In this document: piece by piece, positions 17,818-26,951 of the stretch
Layout: the number at the start of each line of letters is the position of its first letter
Position numbering within the stretch: the first letter of the stretch is position 1
Assembly (NCBI RefSeq): GCF_009741375.1
Contig: NZ_WOWP01000049.1
Location: 1-50,743, forward strand
Reading direction: 5' to 3'
Length of the DNA stretch: 50,743 nucleotides
Origin: Flavobacterium rakeshii
GTDB taxonomy: Bacteria > Bacteroidota > Bacteroidia > Flavobacteriales > Flavobacteriaceae
Position numbers and translations under genes: made by a program
Notes under the pieces: model-generated
Told to the model about the DNA's origin: nothing
The model's input: the letters and a program-made list of their open reading frames with translations, nothing else
Database searches by the model: none

Positions 17818-17848
17818 CAAAGTTTAATTGACCTCAAAACCTTGCAAA
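17818..17848 (-). promoter_or_regulatory. Promoter of the cysteine synthase gene
   Basis: Minus strand TTTG (17845-17848), 19-bp spacer, AAACTTTG (17818-17825), one mismatch from TAnnTTTG. It lies 30 bp before ATG 17787, and it excludes the longer start at 17820. Confidence 0.55.
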
Positions 17849-17867
17849 TCTAACAAAAAAAATTTAA

Positions 17868-19997
17868 TTACTCCTGAATTCCTTCCAAATCTAGTAAAAA
17901 ACTATACTCTTTAGCAACCTCTTTTAGTGCCTCAAATCTTCCGGAAGCCCCGCCATGCCCTGCGTCCATATTGGTGTCAAGATACAGCTGGTTTTTATCG
18001 GTTTTTACGGCTCTTAATTTAGCTACCCATTTGGCAGGTTCCCAGTACTGTACTTGGGAATCATGTAGTCCTGTTGTTATCAGCATATTAGGATATTCCT
18101 GAGCTGTTACGTTGTCATAAGGCGAATATGATTTCATGTAATCATAGTACTCTTTTTCGTTAGGGTTCCCCCACTCGTCATACTCTCCTGTTGTTAACGG
18201 TATAGAATCGTCAAGCATGGTAGTTACCACATCTACAAACGGTACCTGTGCAATAACACCGTGGTACAGTTGCGGAGCCATGTTTACCACAGCACCCATT
18301 AGCAGTCCTCCTGCCGAACCACCCTCGGCATACAAATGCTGAGCCGAAGTATATTTCTGTTCTATTACATATTTGGAACAGTCTATAAAATCGGTAAAAG
18401 TGTTTTTCTTTTTAAGCAGTTTTCCGTTTTCATACCATTCACGGCCTAAATCTTCACCTCCCCTAATATGGGCAATGGCATAAATAAACCCTCTGTCTAA
18501 CAAACTAAGCCTTATGGATGAGAAGTATGGATCCATACTTGCACCATACGAACCGTAAGCGTATAATAACAACGGATTATTACCATCCATTTTAATACCC
18601 TTGCGGTATACCATAGAGATAGGTACTTTGGTACCGTCTTCGGCAGTAGCCCATACCCTTTTCTCTTCGTAGTTGTTTTTATCAAACTTACCACCCAGTA
18701 CCTCCTGCTCTTTCCTTACGGTCTTTTCGCGGGTTTTCATATTAAAGTCGATAACTGAACTTGGTGTCGCCATAGACTGGTAGCCATAACGAAGCACATC
18801 GGTATCAAAATCAACATTGGTAGTAGTATAAGCAGTATAAGTTTCTATATCAAAAGGAAGGTAGTATTCCTCGCTACCGTCCCAAGGGCGGATGCGTATT
18901 TTGTTAAGTCCGTTAGAACGTTCGCTTACCACAAGGTAGTTTTTAAAGATATCTACCCCTTCAATAAGCACATCCTCACGGTGAGAAAGCAGGTCTTTCC
19001 AGTTTTCCATACCTGTAGCCGTTTCCGGAGTCTCCATTAACTTAAAGTTGGTCGCATTGTCCTTATTGGTTACAATGTAAAACTTATCACCATAATGGCT
19101 AATATCATACTCCAGTCCGCGTGTTCTTTTCTGGAAAAGCTTAAACTCGCCATCAGGAGTTTGGGCATCAAGTATCCTGTATTCGCTGGTAAGCGTACTG
19201 CTTGAACCTATTACAAGATATTTTTTTGATTTCTCTTTATATATAAACGTGTTAAAGGTGTCGTCTTCCTCGTGGAAAATCAATTCATCTTTAGCCACAT
19301 CGTTACCCATTTTGTGTTTGTATATCTTTTCAGATCGTAGGGTAACAGGATCTTTCCTGGTATAGAAAAGTGTTTTGTTATCGCCGGCCCAGGTTGAACC
19401 TCCCGTTGTATTTTCAATTTTGTACGGAAGCACCTCACCCGTAACCAGGTTTTTAACCTGAATGGTATACTGCCTTCTTGAAACGGTATCTACCGCAAAA
19501 GCAGCCCACTGGTTGTCCTCACTAATATTGATTCCTTTTAGCTGAAAGTAACTGTGTCCTTTTGCAAGCTCGTTGCAGTCAAACATAATTTCCTCAGGGG
19601 CATCGAGGTTTCCTTTCTTACGGGCATAAATAGGATAGTCTTTACCTTTTTCATAACGGGTAATGTAGTAGTAACCGTTGTAAAGGTAAGGGACAGAAGA
19701 ATCGTCCTCTTTAATCCTGCCCTTCATTTCCTCAAATAATTCCTTTTGGAACTCCTTGGTGTGGGCAGTACACTGTTGGTAGTATTCGTTTTCTTTGTTT
19801 AGGTAGTCTATTACTTCCGGGTTTTCCCTCTCATTTAACCAGTAGTAATTATCGATCCTAACATCTCCGTGTTTTTCCAGTTTTTCTGGTTTAATTGCGG
19901 CCACGGGTGCCGCGACGGTTTCTGTCATTTCAGATTTTTTAGTTTGGTCGCATGCAAAAATAACACAAACACAACTTAAAAGTAAGTGTTTTTTCAT
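17868..19997 (-). CDS. S9 family oligopeptidase (oligopeptidase B-like), lipoprotein
   Basis: 709 residues. The N-terminus has a lipoprotein signal with Cys near residue 16 (CVIFAC). A seven-bladed propeller (about 70-420) precedes the alpha/beta-hydrolase domain. The catalytic triad is Ser561 in EGGSAGG, Asp646 in GLHDSQV and His681 in AGHGGASGR. DPYFSS and AHIRGGEDLGREWY match oligopeptidase B (PtrB), which cleaves short peptides after Arg or Lys. The lipid anchor would place it in the periplasm facing an envelope membrane, unlike cytoplasmic E. coli PtrB. A single gene; no clear terminator was seen after it. Confidence 0.9.
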   Translation of the reverse strand: MKKHLLLSCVCVIFACDQTKKSEMTETVAAPVAAIKPEKLEKHGDVRIDNYYWLNERENPEVIDYLNKENEYYQQCTAHTKEFQKELFEEMKGRIKEDDSSVPYLYNGYYYITRYEKGKDYPIYARKKGNLDAPEEIMFDCNELAKGHSYFQLKGINISEDNQWAAFAVDTVSRRQYTIQVKNLVTGEVLPYKIENTTGGSTWAGDNKTLFYTRKDPVTLRSEKIYKHKMGNDVAKDELIFHEEDDTFNTFIYKEKSKKYLVIGSSSTLTSEYRILDAQTPDGEFKLFQKRTRGLEYDISHYGDKFYIVTNKDNATNFKLMETPETATGMENWKDLLSHREDVLIEGVDIFKNYLVVSERSNGLNKIRIRPWDGSEEYYLPFDIETYTAYTTTNVDFDTDVLRYGYQSMATPSSVIDFNMKTREKTVRKEQEVLGGKFDKNNYEEKRVWATAEDGTKVPISMVYRKGIKMDGNNPLLLYAYGSYGASMDPYFSSIRLSLLDRGFIYAIAHIRGGEDLGREWYENGKLLKKKNTFTDFIDCSKYVIEQKYTSAQHLYAEGGSAGGLLMGAVVNMAPQLYHGVIAQVPFVDVVTTMLDDSIPLTTGEYDEWGNPNEKEYYDYMKSYSPYDNVTAQEYPNMLITTGLHDSQVQYWEPAKWVAKLRAVKTDKNQLYLDTNMDAGHGGASGRFEALKEVAKEYSFLLDLEGIQE

Positions 19998-20263
19998 TCT
20001 TTTAAATGATTATTATTCAAACCTGCAATTTAATATTTTTAGCAGATAATTTTTATTAAATACAAAAAATCTTTGCACAATCAATGGTTAATAACCTCCT
20101 TATTATAAAAAGAATGTAAAAACACTTTCTTCAAAAATCTTCCTCTTTACGGCTATCTGCCCCACAGCAGGCTACCACACCGTTAAAGCAGCATTAAAAC
20201 TGTGTAAAAAACATTTTTATTTTGGTAATTTTACGGCAACAAAAACAAATAAAAATCAACACT

Positions 20264-20587
20264 ATGTTTGGAGATATTATGGGTATGATGGGTAAGATTA
20301 AGGAAACCCAGCAAAAAATGGAAGAAACCAAAAAAAGACTTGACACCGTACTGGTAGATGAGCAAAGTAATGACGGACTGTTAAAAGTTACTCTTACTGC
20401 TAACCGCGAAATAAAATCGGTTACTGTGGCAGATGAACTGTTAGAAGATAAAGAACAACTTGAAGATTACCTGGTACTGGTTATGAACAAGGCTATTGCA
20501 AAAGCAACATCGGTTAACGAAGCCGAGCTTGGTGCTGTAGCTAAAGACGGCATGCCTAACATACCGGGAATGGATATGTTTAAATAA
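20264..20587 (+). CDS. ebfC: YbaB/EbfC family nucleoid-associated protein
   Basis: 107 residues from ATG 20264; upstream in-frame TTG 20222 was rejected because the family begins MFGDxxGMMGK. The N-terminal helix (about 5-30, [16 protein letters not shown]) is the dimer-tweezer helix. [17 protein letters not shown] is the family beta core, and [11 protein letters not shown] closes the protein as usual. Members bind DNA as dimers in the nucleoid. A single gene with a strong terminator. The 266-bp gap upstream (19998-20263) has no recognisable gene. Confidence 0.9.
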   Translation: MFGDIMGMMGKIKETQQKMEETKKRLDTVLVDEQSNDGLLKVTLTANREIKSVTVADELLEDKEQLEDYLVLVMNKAIAKATSVNEAELGAVAKDGMPNIPGMDMFK

Positions 20588-20618
20588 AATCTATTTAAAA
20601 TTTAAGATTGAAAGATTT

Positions 20619-20651
20619 AAAAAAGCGCGGATTAATTGTCCGCGCTTTTTT
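20619..20651. terminator. Bidirectional terminator between ebfC and a lipoprotein gene
   Basis: 13-bp stem AAAAAAGCGCGGA/TCCGCGCTTTTTT with a 7-nt loop. Its 3' end overlaps the stop codon of the convergent lipoprotein gene (20650-20652). Confidence 0.9.
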
Positions 20652-21090
20652 AATTGTAAAGAGATTGCCTAATATAATTCAGGATTTCTGTTTCAAAGTA
20701 TTGCTTTTCAAGCCTGTTTTCTTTACTTGAAAAATCTTTATTTATATACTTCCAGTTACCTAATTTCAAACCATCATTAACTGCTACAAAAGCAAATGAA
20801 CAGCCCTCATCAGACGTTCTTACCCAAGTATAAAGTATTTTATTTTGAGTTTTGTTATAAAAATAAATATGATACCAATGATCATCAGGCCGATCACTCT
20901 TACCATCGTATAATCCTACGGAATCTGGTACAATATATTCCGGATGAGTCCTTTTAAATTCCTCAACCGCCTGTATCAAATTATTATATCCAACTTCTAT
21001 GGTATATATTTCTGCATATGGATAGCTACCCGGAGCAAAATTACACGATACCAAAAACATCAATGATAAGAAAATCAAGTATTTTTTCAT
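20650..21090 (-). CDS. Hypothetical lipoprotein
   Basis: 146 residues with lipoprotein signal MKKYLIFLSLMFLVSC (Cys16). The mature part has HPEYIVPDSVGLYDG, a Trp/Tyr-rich strand pair (HWYHIYFYNKTQNKILYTWV) and a C-terminal helix. The family is not recognised. It is AT-rich and stands alone. The anchor suggests the periplasmic face of an envelope membrane. Confidence 0.75.
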   Translation of the reverse strand: MKKYLIFLSLMFLVSCNFAPGSYPYAEIYTIEVGYNNLIQAVEEFKRTHPEYIVPDSVGLYDGKSDRPDDHWYHIYFYNKTQNKILYTWVRTSDEGCSFAFVAVNDGLKLGNWKYINKDFSSKENRLEKQYFETEILNYIRQSLYN

Positions 21091-21157
21091 GATATAATTT
21101 TAAGATTCTTCCTCCGTAAAGATGACAAATCGAAACAAACAACCCGGAGCCCTAAAA

Positions 21158-22183
21158 CTACAAAGTAAGCTTCTGCAATGTTTCCATTACAAAATCGTGC
21201 ATTACCCCTTTGTAATCCAAGTGTGTTACTATACGCAGTTTTCCTTTTCCCAGCGAGCTGATATGGATACTTTTATGCTTTAGCTTCTCCATAAGGTCGG
21301 CTTCACTGTATTGTGGTTTAAGGGAAAATATAAGTATGTTGGTTTCCACAGGCTCAACCTTGTCTATCCACGGTAACTGCTGTAACAGGTTACCTATATC
21401 TTTAGCTCTTTTATGGTCTTCTTCCAGCCTGCCTACATTGTTTTGTAAAGCATATAAACCTGCCGCCGCCAGATAACCTGCCTGACGCATACCGCCGCCT
21501 AATATCTTACGCACACGCAACGCCCTGTTCATATCTTCCTTACTACCTAACAATACCGAACCCACCGGAGCGCCAAGCCCTTTACTAAGGCAAACCGAAA
21601 TGGTATCAAACAGCTCTCCAAACTGCTTAGGGTGTTGCCTTCTTGCCACAAGGGCATTCCACAGGCGGGCACCATCAAGGTGGTATTTAAGGTTGTTTGC
21701 GGTACAAACTTCTTTTATCTGCTTCAGGTTTTCCATGTCATAACATGCCCCTCCGCCTTTATTTGTAGTATTTTCTATAGACACTAAGCTCGTTAACGGA
21801 CTATGGTAAAAATCGGGCGGGTTAATCGCCTCGGCTACCTGCCCTGCTGTAATCATCCCTCTGTCACCATCCAAAAGCCTGCATGAAACTCCGCTGTTAA
21901 ACGAGGCTCCTCCGCCTTCATAATTATATATATGTGCCCATTTGTCGCATATTACCTGCTCTCCCGGGTTAGTGTGCAATTTAATGGCGGTTTGGTTTGC
22001 CATGGTTCCCGACGGAAAAAATAAAGCGGCCTCCATACCAAAAAGTTCTGCAACTGATTCTTCCAGTTCGTTAACCGTAGGATCCTGCTTATAAACATCG
22101 TCGCCCACTCTCGCCCTAAACATATGCTGCAACATGTCGTGAGAAGGTTTGGTTACTGTGTCGCTTACTAAATTTATTTCCAT
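21158..22183 (-). CDS. ltaE: Low-specificity threonine aldolase
   Basis: 341 residues, the standard length. A PLP enzyme of fold type I that cleaves threonine or allo-threonine to glycine and acetaldehyde. DTVTKPSHDML begins the domain; YHLDGARLWNA (about 167-177) is the cofactor-ring aspartate motif, and Lys201 in SVCLSKGLGAPVGS forms the internal aldimine. It is divergent from prfB with only 48 bp between the start codons. Its glycine product could feed glycine cleavage, but gcvT is 12 kb away. Confidence 0.92.
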   Translation of the reverse strand: MEINLVSDTVTKPSHDMLQHMFRARVGDDVYKQDPTVNELEESVAELFGMEAALFFPSGTMANQTAIKLHTNPGEQVICDKWAHIYNYEGGGASFNSGVSCRLLDGDRGMITAGQVAEAINPPDFYHSPLTSLVSIENTTNKGGGACYDMENLKQIKEVCTANNLKYHLDGARLWNALVARRQHPKQFGELFDTISVCLSKGLGAPVGSVLLGSKEDMNRALRVRKILGGGMRQAGYLAAAGLYALQNNVGRLEEDHKRAKDIGNLLQQLPWIDKVEPVETNILIFSLKPQYSEADLMEKLKHKSIHISSLGKGKLRIVTHLDYKGVMHDFVMETLQKLTL

Positions 22184-22201
22184 ATTATGAAAAGTATAGC
22201 T

Positions 22202-22209
22202 TATTTTTG
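22202..22209 (+). promoter_or_regulatory. Candidate -7 box of prfB
   Basis: TATTTTTG is an exact TAnnTTTG match 22 bp before the prfB ATG. No TTG sits at the right distance upstream, so the -33 part is weak or absent. Confidence 0.4.
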
Positions 22210-22231
22210 CAATACAAAACTACATTTATTT

Positions 22232-23327
22232 ATGACAAATACCGAACAAATTAAAGGTATTATAGAGCGCCTTGGTGCGCTGAGGAGGTATCTTTGACAT
22301 CGATAGGAAATTAATCGAGATTACTAACGAAGAAGAGAAAACCTTTGCTCCTGATTTTTGGAACAACGCCAAAGAGGCCGAAATTGTTGTACGAAACCTG
22401 CGTTCTAAGAAAAAGTGGGTGGAAGACTACGAAAAGGGAAATGCGATGGCAGAAGAGCTACAGGTTATTTATGAGTTTTTCAAGGAAGGCGATGCTACCG
22501 AAGAAGAACTGGATAACCAGTACAGCCAAACCATAGCTCACATAGAAAACCTTGAGTTCAAAAACATGCTTAGCGACGAAGGGGATTCTCTTAGTGCCGT
22601 ACTGCAAATTACTGCCGGTGCCGGTGGTACCGAAAGTTGTGACTGGGCTTCTATGCTTATGCGTATGTACATTATGTGGGGCGAGAAAGAAGGTTATAAG
22701 GTTCGCGAACTTAACTTTCAGGAAGGTGAGGTTGCAGGAGTTAAAACCGTTACCCTTGAGTTTGAGGGCGAATATTCCTTTGGTTACCTAAAAGGCGAGA
22801 ACGGCGTGCACAGACTGGTACGTATTTCTCCGTTTGACAGTAATGCCAAAAGGCATACTTCATTTGCATCGGTATACGTGTACCCGCTTGCAGACGACAC
22901 CATTGAAATTGATATAAGCCCTGCAGACATCTCTTGGGAAACCATGCGTTCCAGCGGTGCGGGAGGTCAAAATGTAAACAAGGTAGAAACAGCGGTGCGA
23001 CTGCGCCACCACCCTACCGGTATTATTATTGAGAACTCCGAAACGCGTTCGCAGCTGGATAACAAAACCAAAGCCATGCAGTTGCTAAAATCGCAGCTTT
23101 ATGAAATTGAGCTGAAAAAACGTCAGGCGGTGCGTGACGAGATTGAGGCAAACAAAATGAAAATTGAGTGGGGATCGCAAATAAGAAACTACGTTATGCA
23201 CCCGTACAAACTGGTTAAAGACGTGCGTAGCGGCTATGAAACCAGCGATGTAGACGGCGTTATGAACGGTGAAATAGACGAGTTCCTTAAGGCCTACCTA
23301 ATGATGATGGGACAAAAAGAGGAATAG
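22232..23327 (+). CDS. prfB: Peptide chain release factor 2, programmed +1 frameshift
   Basis: Frame 0 runs ATG 22232 to TGA 22295-22297 (21 sense codons). Translation continues after a +1 shift from GAC 22296-22298 to TAG 23327, giving about 364 residues, the usual RF2 length. The shift site is the classical one: internal Shine-Dalgarno AGGAGG (22283-22288), slippery CTT, then TGA C (CTTTGAC, 22292-22298). RF2 motifs are the SPF anticodon-like tripeptide in [13 protein letters not shown] and GGQ in [19 protein letters not shown]2 reads UGA and UAA; low RF2 favours the shift, an autoregulatory loop. An annotation starting at 22419 or ending at 22297 would be incomplete. Confidence 0.97.
22283..22298 (+). 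promoter_or_regulatory. prfB +1 frameshift site
   Basis: AGGAGG, three bases TAT, then CTT TGA C. The internal Shine-Dalgarno, the CUU slippery codon in the P-site and the weak UGA-C stop context are the three standard elements of the bacterial RF2 recoding signal. Confidence 0.97.
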
Positions 23328-23370
23328 CCTTTTTACGGGAAAACCTCAAAAGTTAAAAAAAAGCCAAAAT

Positions 23371-23425
23371 AACACTCTAAAGCTCAGTGTTTTTACGAAA
23401 AAATATTGTACTTTAGAGTGTTTTT
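23371..23425 (+). terminator. Probable terminator of prfB (long-loop hairpin)
   Basis: Perfect 12-bp arms AACACTCTAAAG (23371-23382) and CTTTAGAGTGTT (23411-23422), 28-nt loop, T-run to 23425. The long loop is unusual; it could instead be an operator or leader structure for the histidine kinase gene starting at 23480. Confidence 0.6.
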
Positions 23426-23479
23426 CACACGCATTTAACACTGTGGAAGTTTTTTTAACTTCTAATACCACACAACCCC

Positions 23480-24703
23480 ATGAATCACACTGCAGACATA
23501 CTTGTCCCGGAGAATGACAGCCTGCGCTTAAAAAAGCTGTATGAGTATCAAATTCTTGATACCCACCCGGAAGATACCTTTGACAAAATTGCCCTGCTCG
23601 CTTCAAAAGTTTTTAAAACCCCTTATGCTTTTGTCACTTTTGTAGATCATGACCGTGTATTTATAAAAGCCAATATCAGTCCGTTTGAAGGTAATGTTAT
23701 ACCCCGCGAAAAATCACTGTGCGGTATGGCAATTATTGATGACGAATGTACCATAATACATGATGCTACAGAAAACGAATGCATGAAAGACAGCCTTTTG
23801 GTAAAGAAAAAAGGAGGCGTTCGTTTTTATGTAGGAGCACCACTGCGAAGTCCCGAAGGGTATTTACTGGGAACCGTATGTGTTGCCGATAAAAAACCTC
23901 GTTACGGTCATATTAGTAAACGCAAACAGGAAATGCTTAAAAACCTTGCCGACCTGGTTGTAAATAAACTGGAAATGCGCCTTAGGTATAAAACCCAGCT
24001 AAAGGCACAGCATGAGTTAATGAACATTACCCTCCACGAAATAAAAAATCCGTTAGCATCTATTAAACTGGCTAACGATGTAATTAAAAAAGACCCCACC
24101 CGTTGTGAAAGCATGTATGTAAGGGTTAAAGACAGCATTACCCGTATACAGACAAAACTTCACGATCTGCTTAAAAACAGTGAAGACGAAGAGGTACAGC
24201 AAAAACTGTGTATGGAGGAAACCAACCTGAAAGAAATTTTCGAATCGCTTTTAGACACCTTTCAGCTACAGGCTAACAAAAAGAAACAAACCGTAACACT
24301 GAGTTATGACACTAACATCCCTCCTGTTTTTATAGATCGGAAAAAGATAACCGACGTGTTTCACAATCTGCTTAGTAACGCGTTAAAATATTCTTATCCT
24401 GATTCAGATATTAACATTTTTGTAAGCCGTAACTGCACCTCGGTCGATGTGGAGTTTAGGGATGAAGGTCAGGGACTGGATGAAGATGACATCAATAAAC
24501 TTTTTACCCGTTTTGCTAAGCTCAGTTCCAAGCCTACAGGTAAGGAAACCTCAAACGGACTGGGGCTTTCCATATGTAAGTTTCTCGTAGAAATGCATAA
24601 CGGAAAAATATACGCTACAAGCCCCGGTAAAGACATGGGTACTTCCTTTTTTGTATCGCTTCCGCTTATCTATGAGGTGGAAAAAGAACACCAAATGCGT
24701 TAA
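23480..24703 (+). CDS. Soluble GAF-domain sensor histidine kinase (paralog 1)
   Basis: 407 residues, no membrane segment. An N-terminal GAF domain (about 25-165; EDTFDKIALLASKVF, GVRFYVGAPLRSPEGYLLGT) is followed by a HisKA domain with phospho-acceptor His186 in TLHEIKNPLASIKLA. The HATPase domain has the N-box HNLLSNALKYSY, G1 DEGQGL, and G2 NGLGLSICK. The GAF domain presumably senses a cytoplasmic ligand or redox state. No response regulator is adjacent, so the partner is elsewhere. It is the tandem paralog of the gene at 24829, of exactly the same length. Confidence 0.9.
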   Translation: MNHTADILVPENDSLRLKKLYEYQILDTHPEDTFDKIALLASKVFKTPYAFVTFVDHDRVFIKANISPFEGNVIPREKSLCGMAIIDDECTIIHDATENECMKDSLLVKKKGGVRFYVGAPLRSPEGYLLGTVCVADKKPRYGHISKRKQEMLKNLADLVVNKLEMRLRYKTQLKAQHELMNITLHEIKNPLASIKLANDVIKKDPTRCESMYVRVKDSITRIQTKLHDLLKNSEDEEVQQKLCMEETNLKEIFESLLDTFQLQANKKKQTVTLSYDTNIPPVFIDRKKITDVFHNLLSNALKYSYPDSDINIFVSRNCTSVDVEFRDEGQGLDEDDINKLFTRFAKLSSKPTGKETSNGLGLSICKFLVEMHNGKIYATSPGKDMGTSFFVSLPLIYEVEKEHQMR

Positions 24704-24828
24704 TTTATACTTTAACACGGTAAGTGTTATAACATTCTGCTAAAGTTTTATTTGTACGAAATTAAGACTTACCTTCGATGAAGAATAGGAGTTTATTCCC
24801 ACACAAAAGCACTGTTCTTTAACGAAGT

Positions 24829-26052
24829 ATGATATATACAAAACCTACATCCATAATCCCGTCAAACGACATGCAAAGGCTTGAAAAGCTGTATGAGTAT
24901 CGCATACTAGATACTCACAGCGAAGAGGCGTTTGACAAGATTGCATTGCTGGCTGCACAAATATTTAACACCACCAGTGCTTTCATTTCGTTTGTGGATC
25001 AGGACAGGGTATTTTTAAAGTCTAACCTTAGCCTACTGCCTCATAATGTGATAGATCGCAGAGACAGTTTATGCTCACTGGCTATACTTAATGACAATGT
25101 TACCGTTTTTAACGATACCCATACTTCACCTGATTTAATGGAAAGTCCTTATGTTGTAGGCGAAGACGGTATACGATTTTATGCCGGAGCACCCTTAAAA
25201 ACACCCGAAGGTTACCTTGTAGGTACTGTTTGTGTGATAGACAACGTAGCCCGCGAAGCTACCGATGCTCAAATGGACATGCTTAAAACACTGTCTAAAA
25301 TTATTGTAAACAAACTGGAAAGCCGCCTGCGCTACCGCAAAAGTATTGAGTCGCAAATAGATCTTACCAATATAGCACTGCATGAAATAAAAAATCCGTT
25401 GGCCTCCATTAAACTGGCTAATGAGATTTTAACCAAAGACAGTTCGAAAGTTGAAAGGATGAGCGGCATGATTAAAGCCTGCGTACTCCGTATACAAAAC
25501 AAACTTGCCGATGTTTTAAAACAGGCCGAGGAAGACGAACACAGACTTACGCTTTCTATTGAAGAGGTAGACCTTAATGAAATGTTTACCAAAATACTAA
25601 CGAGTTTTGAATTACTGGCAAACAGGAAAAACCAGGCTTTATTGCTGGAACACGACCCTGAGCTGCCTAAAATATATGCCGATAAAGCCAAGATCTCTGA
25701 TGTTATGCACAACCTTGTAAGCAATGCGCTTAAATATTCTTATGCCGGCACTACCGTAAGAATAATTGCAAGGCAGGAAGAAAACATTATCCGTATAGAG
25801 GTACAGGACGAAGGACAGGGATTAAGCCAGGCAGACATTAGCAAACTGTTTACCAAGTTTGCTAAACTAAGCTCCAAACCTACGGGTAAGGAAACCTCAA
25901 CAGGATTAGGGTTATCCATAACCAAATCGTTTGTAGAGCTACACCACGGTACTATTGAAGCCAAAAGTGCCGGAAAGGATAAGGGCACATCCTTTATCGT
26001 TTCACTTCCACTTAAATATGAAAAGGAAGAATTGCAGGAATATTTCGGATAG
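24829..26052 (+). CDS. Soluble GAF-domain sensor histidine kinase (paralog 2)
   Basis: 407 residues with the same architecture as the preceding gene: GAF (about 26-165; IRFYAGAPLKTPEGYLVGT), phospho-acceptor His185 in ALHEIKNPLASIKLA, N-box HNLVSNALKYSY, DEGQGL and TGLGLSITK. By eye the two proteins agree at roughly half their positions, mostly in the kinase core; the GAF loops differ more, as expected if they sense different signals. The 125-bp gap between them has no terminator, so co-transcription is possible. No response regulator is adjacent. Confidence 0.9.
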   Translation: MIYTKPTSIIPSNDMQRLEKLYEYRILDTHSEEAFDKIALLAAQIFNTTSAFISFVDQDRVFLKSNLSLLPHNVIDRRDSLCSLAILNDNVTVFNDTHTSPDLMESPYVVGEDGIRFYAGAPLKTPEGYLVGTVCVIDNVAREATDAQMDMLKTLSKIIVNKLESRLRYRKSIESQIDLTNIALHEIKNPLASIKLANEILTKDSSKVERMSGMIKACVLRIQNKLADVLKQAEEDEHRLTLSIEEVDLNEMFTKILTSFELLANRKNQALLLEHDPELPKIYADKAKISDVMHNLVSNALKYSYAGTTVRIIARQEENIIRIEVQDEGQGLSQADISKLFTKFAKLSSKPTGKETSTGLGLSITKSFVELHHGTIEAKSAGKDKGTSFIVSLPLKYEKEELQEYFG

Positions 26053-26096
26053 GTATTTCCTGTTTTTTTGATTCAATATCTATATTCTTAAACCGA

Positions 26097-26134
26097 AAAA
26101 ATCCCGTGGGTTGGTGATTAACCACGGGATTTTT
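26097..26134. terminator. Bidirectional terminator between kinase 2 and a lipoprotein gene
   Basis: 13-bp stem AAAAATCCCGTGG (26097-26109) / CCACGGGATTTTT (26122-26134) with flanking A and T runs, between convergent genes. Confidence 0.9.
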
Positions 26135-26146
26135 CATTTTTATGAT

Positions 26147-26806
26147 TTACTTTTTCTTCATAATATATTGCATTATATCTCCCGCATTCAAGATTGGGGT
26201 TGATGTTGGTAAGTAAGCCTCACTAAAGATTAAAAGATAAACACTATCTTCTTTCCTAAAAAAAGCAATATCAGACCTAAGTTTACCTCTTTTATTCTCT
26301 TCAACATACATCCTTACATCAGGTTTATCATTAAAATAAGCAGTAAGATAATTATACTCTGTACTATAAACACTAAGGGTATCATTTGAAAATATTTTTT
26401 CCATTTCACCATCAGAAGAAAAATGTATTGATTCCTTTTCCTTTATTTTAGACAGTTTAGCCAGATTATATTTTAACTCATAGTTTCCTCCTTCAAGTAT
26501 ATTATATGAAGAGTTAACATTGCTAAAAGATTTATTACCTACAACATTTAGATTATAGTTTTTAGTTAAACTATCAATTTTAATAATGTGAAGCGTATAC
26601 TTATCATCAATAATATAATCACCTATAATAGCTTTACCCTTATAACTATAACTGCCTAATAATTGATACTGAAAACTTTCGTTTTTAAAAAAACGTTTCA
26701 GTCCAATTAAATCCTGTTCGTTACTATAATCAAAAAACTCTATAGGCTCCATACATGAAATAAAAGACAATGGTATAAACAGTAATATCAAAAAGTATTT
26801 CTTCAT
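26147..26806 (-). CDS. Hypothetical lipoprotein
   Basis: 219 residues with lipoprotein signal ending FISC (Cys18). The mature protein is Lys/Ser/Asn-rich with short beta segments (YQLLGSYSYKGKAIIGDYII, YTLHIIKID) and a C-terminal IMQYIMKKK. No family recognised. It is AT-rich compared with the kinases beside it and stands alone. Expected at an envelope membrane. Confidence 0.75.
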   Translation of the reverse strand: MKKYFLILLFIPLSFISCMEPIEFFDYSNEQDLIGLKRFFKNESFQYQLLGSYSYKGKAIIGDYIIDDKYTLHIIKIDSLTKNYNLNVVGNKSFSNVNSSYNILEGGNYELKYNLAKLSKIKEKESIHFSSDGEMEKIFSNDTLSVYSTEYNYLTAYFNDKPDVRMYVEENKRGKLRSDIAFFRKEDSVYLLIFSEAYLPTSTPILNAGDIMQYIMKKK

Positions 26807-26951
26807 TATTTAAGGTGTTTGGCTAATTTTTTTTTCAAATATAAACAATCGCAACCAGCATAGATTTTCATTAGGATTTTAATTTTTAACACCACCTCTA
26901 ATTGTATTATTCAAAAATTTTTAGTAATTTTTAACTCTTTAATTTACTGCC

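Noticed and set aside
17788..17820. N-terminal extension of the cysteine synthase
   Set aside because: The extended start lies in the -7 promoter box and adds residues not found in the family.
22232..22297. Short separate leader peptide before the release factor gene
   Set aside because: The frame ends in the canonical RF2 frameshift site and the two frames join into a normal-length RF2.
24713..24729. Hairpin AACAC-GGTAA-GTGTT between the two kinase genes
   Set aside because: Only 5 bp of stem and no T-run, so it is not a credible terminator.
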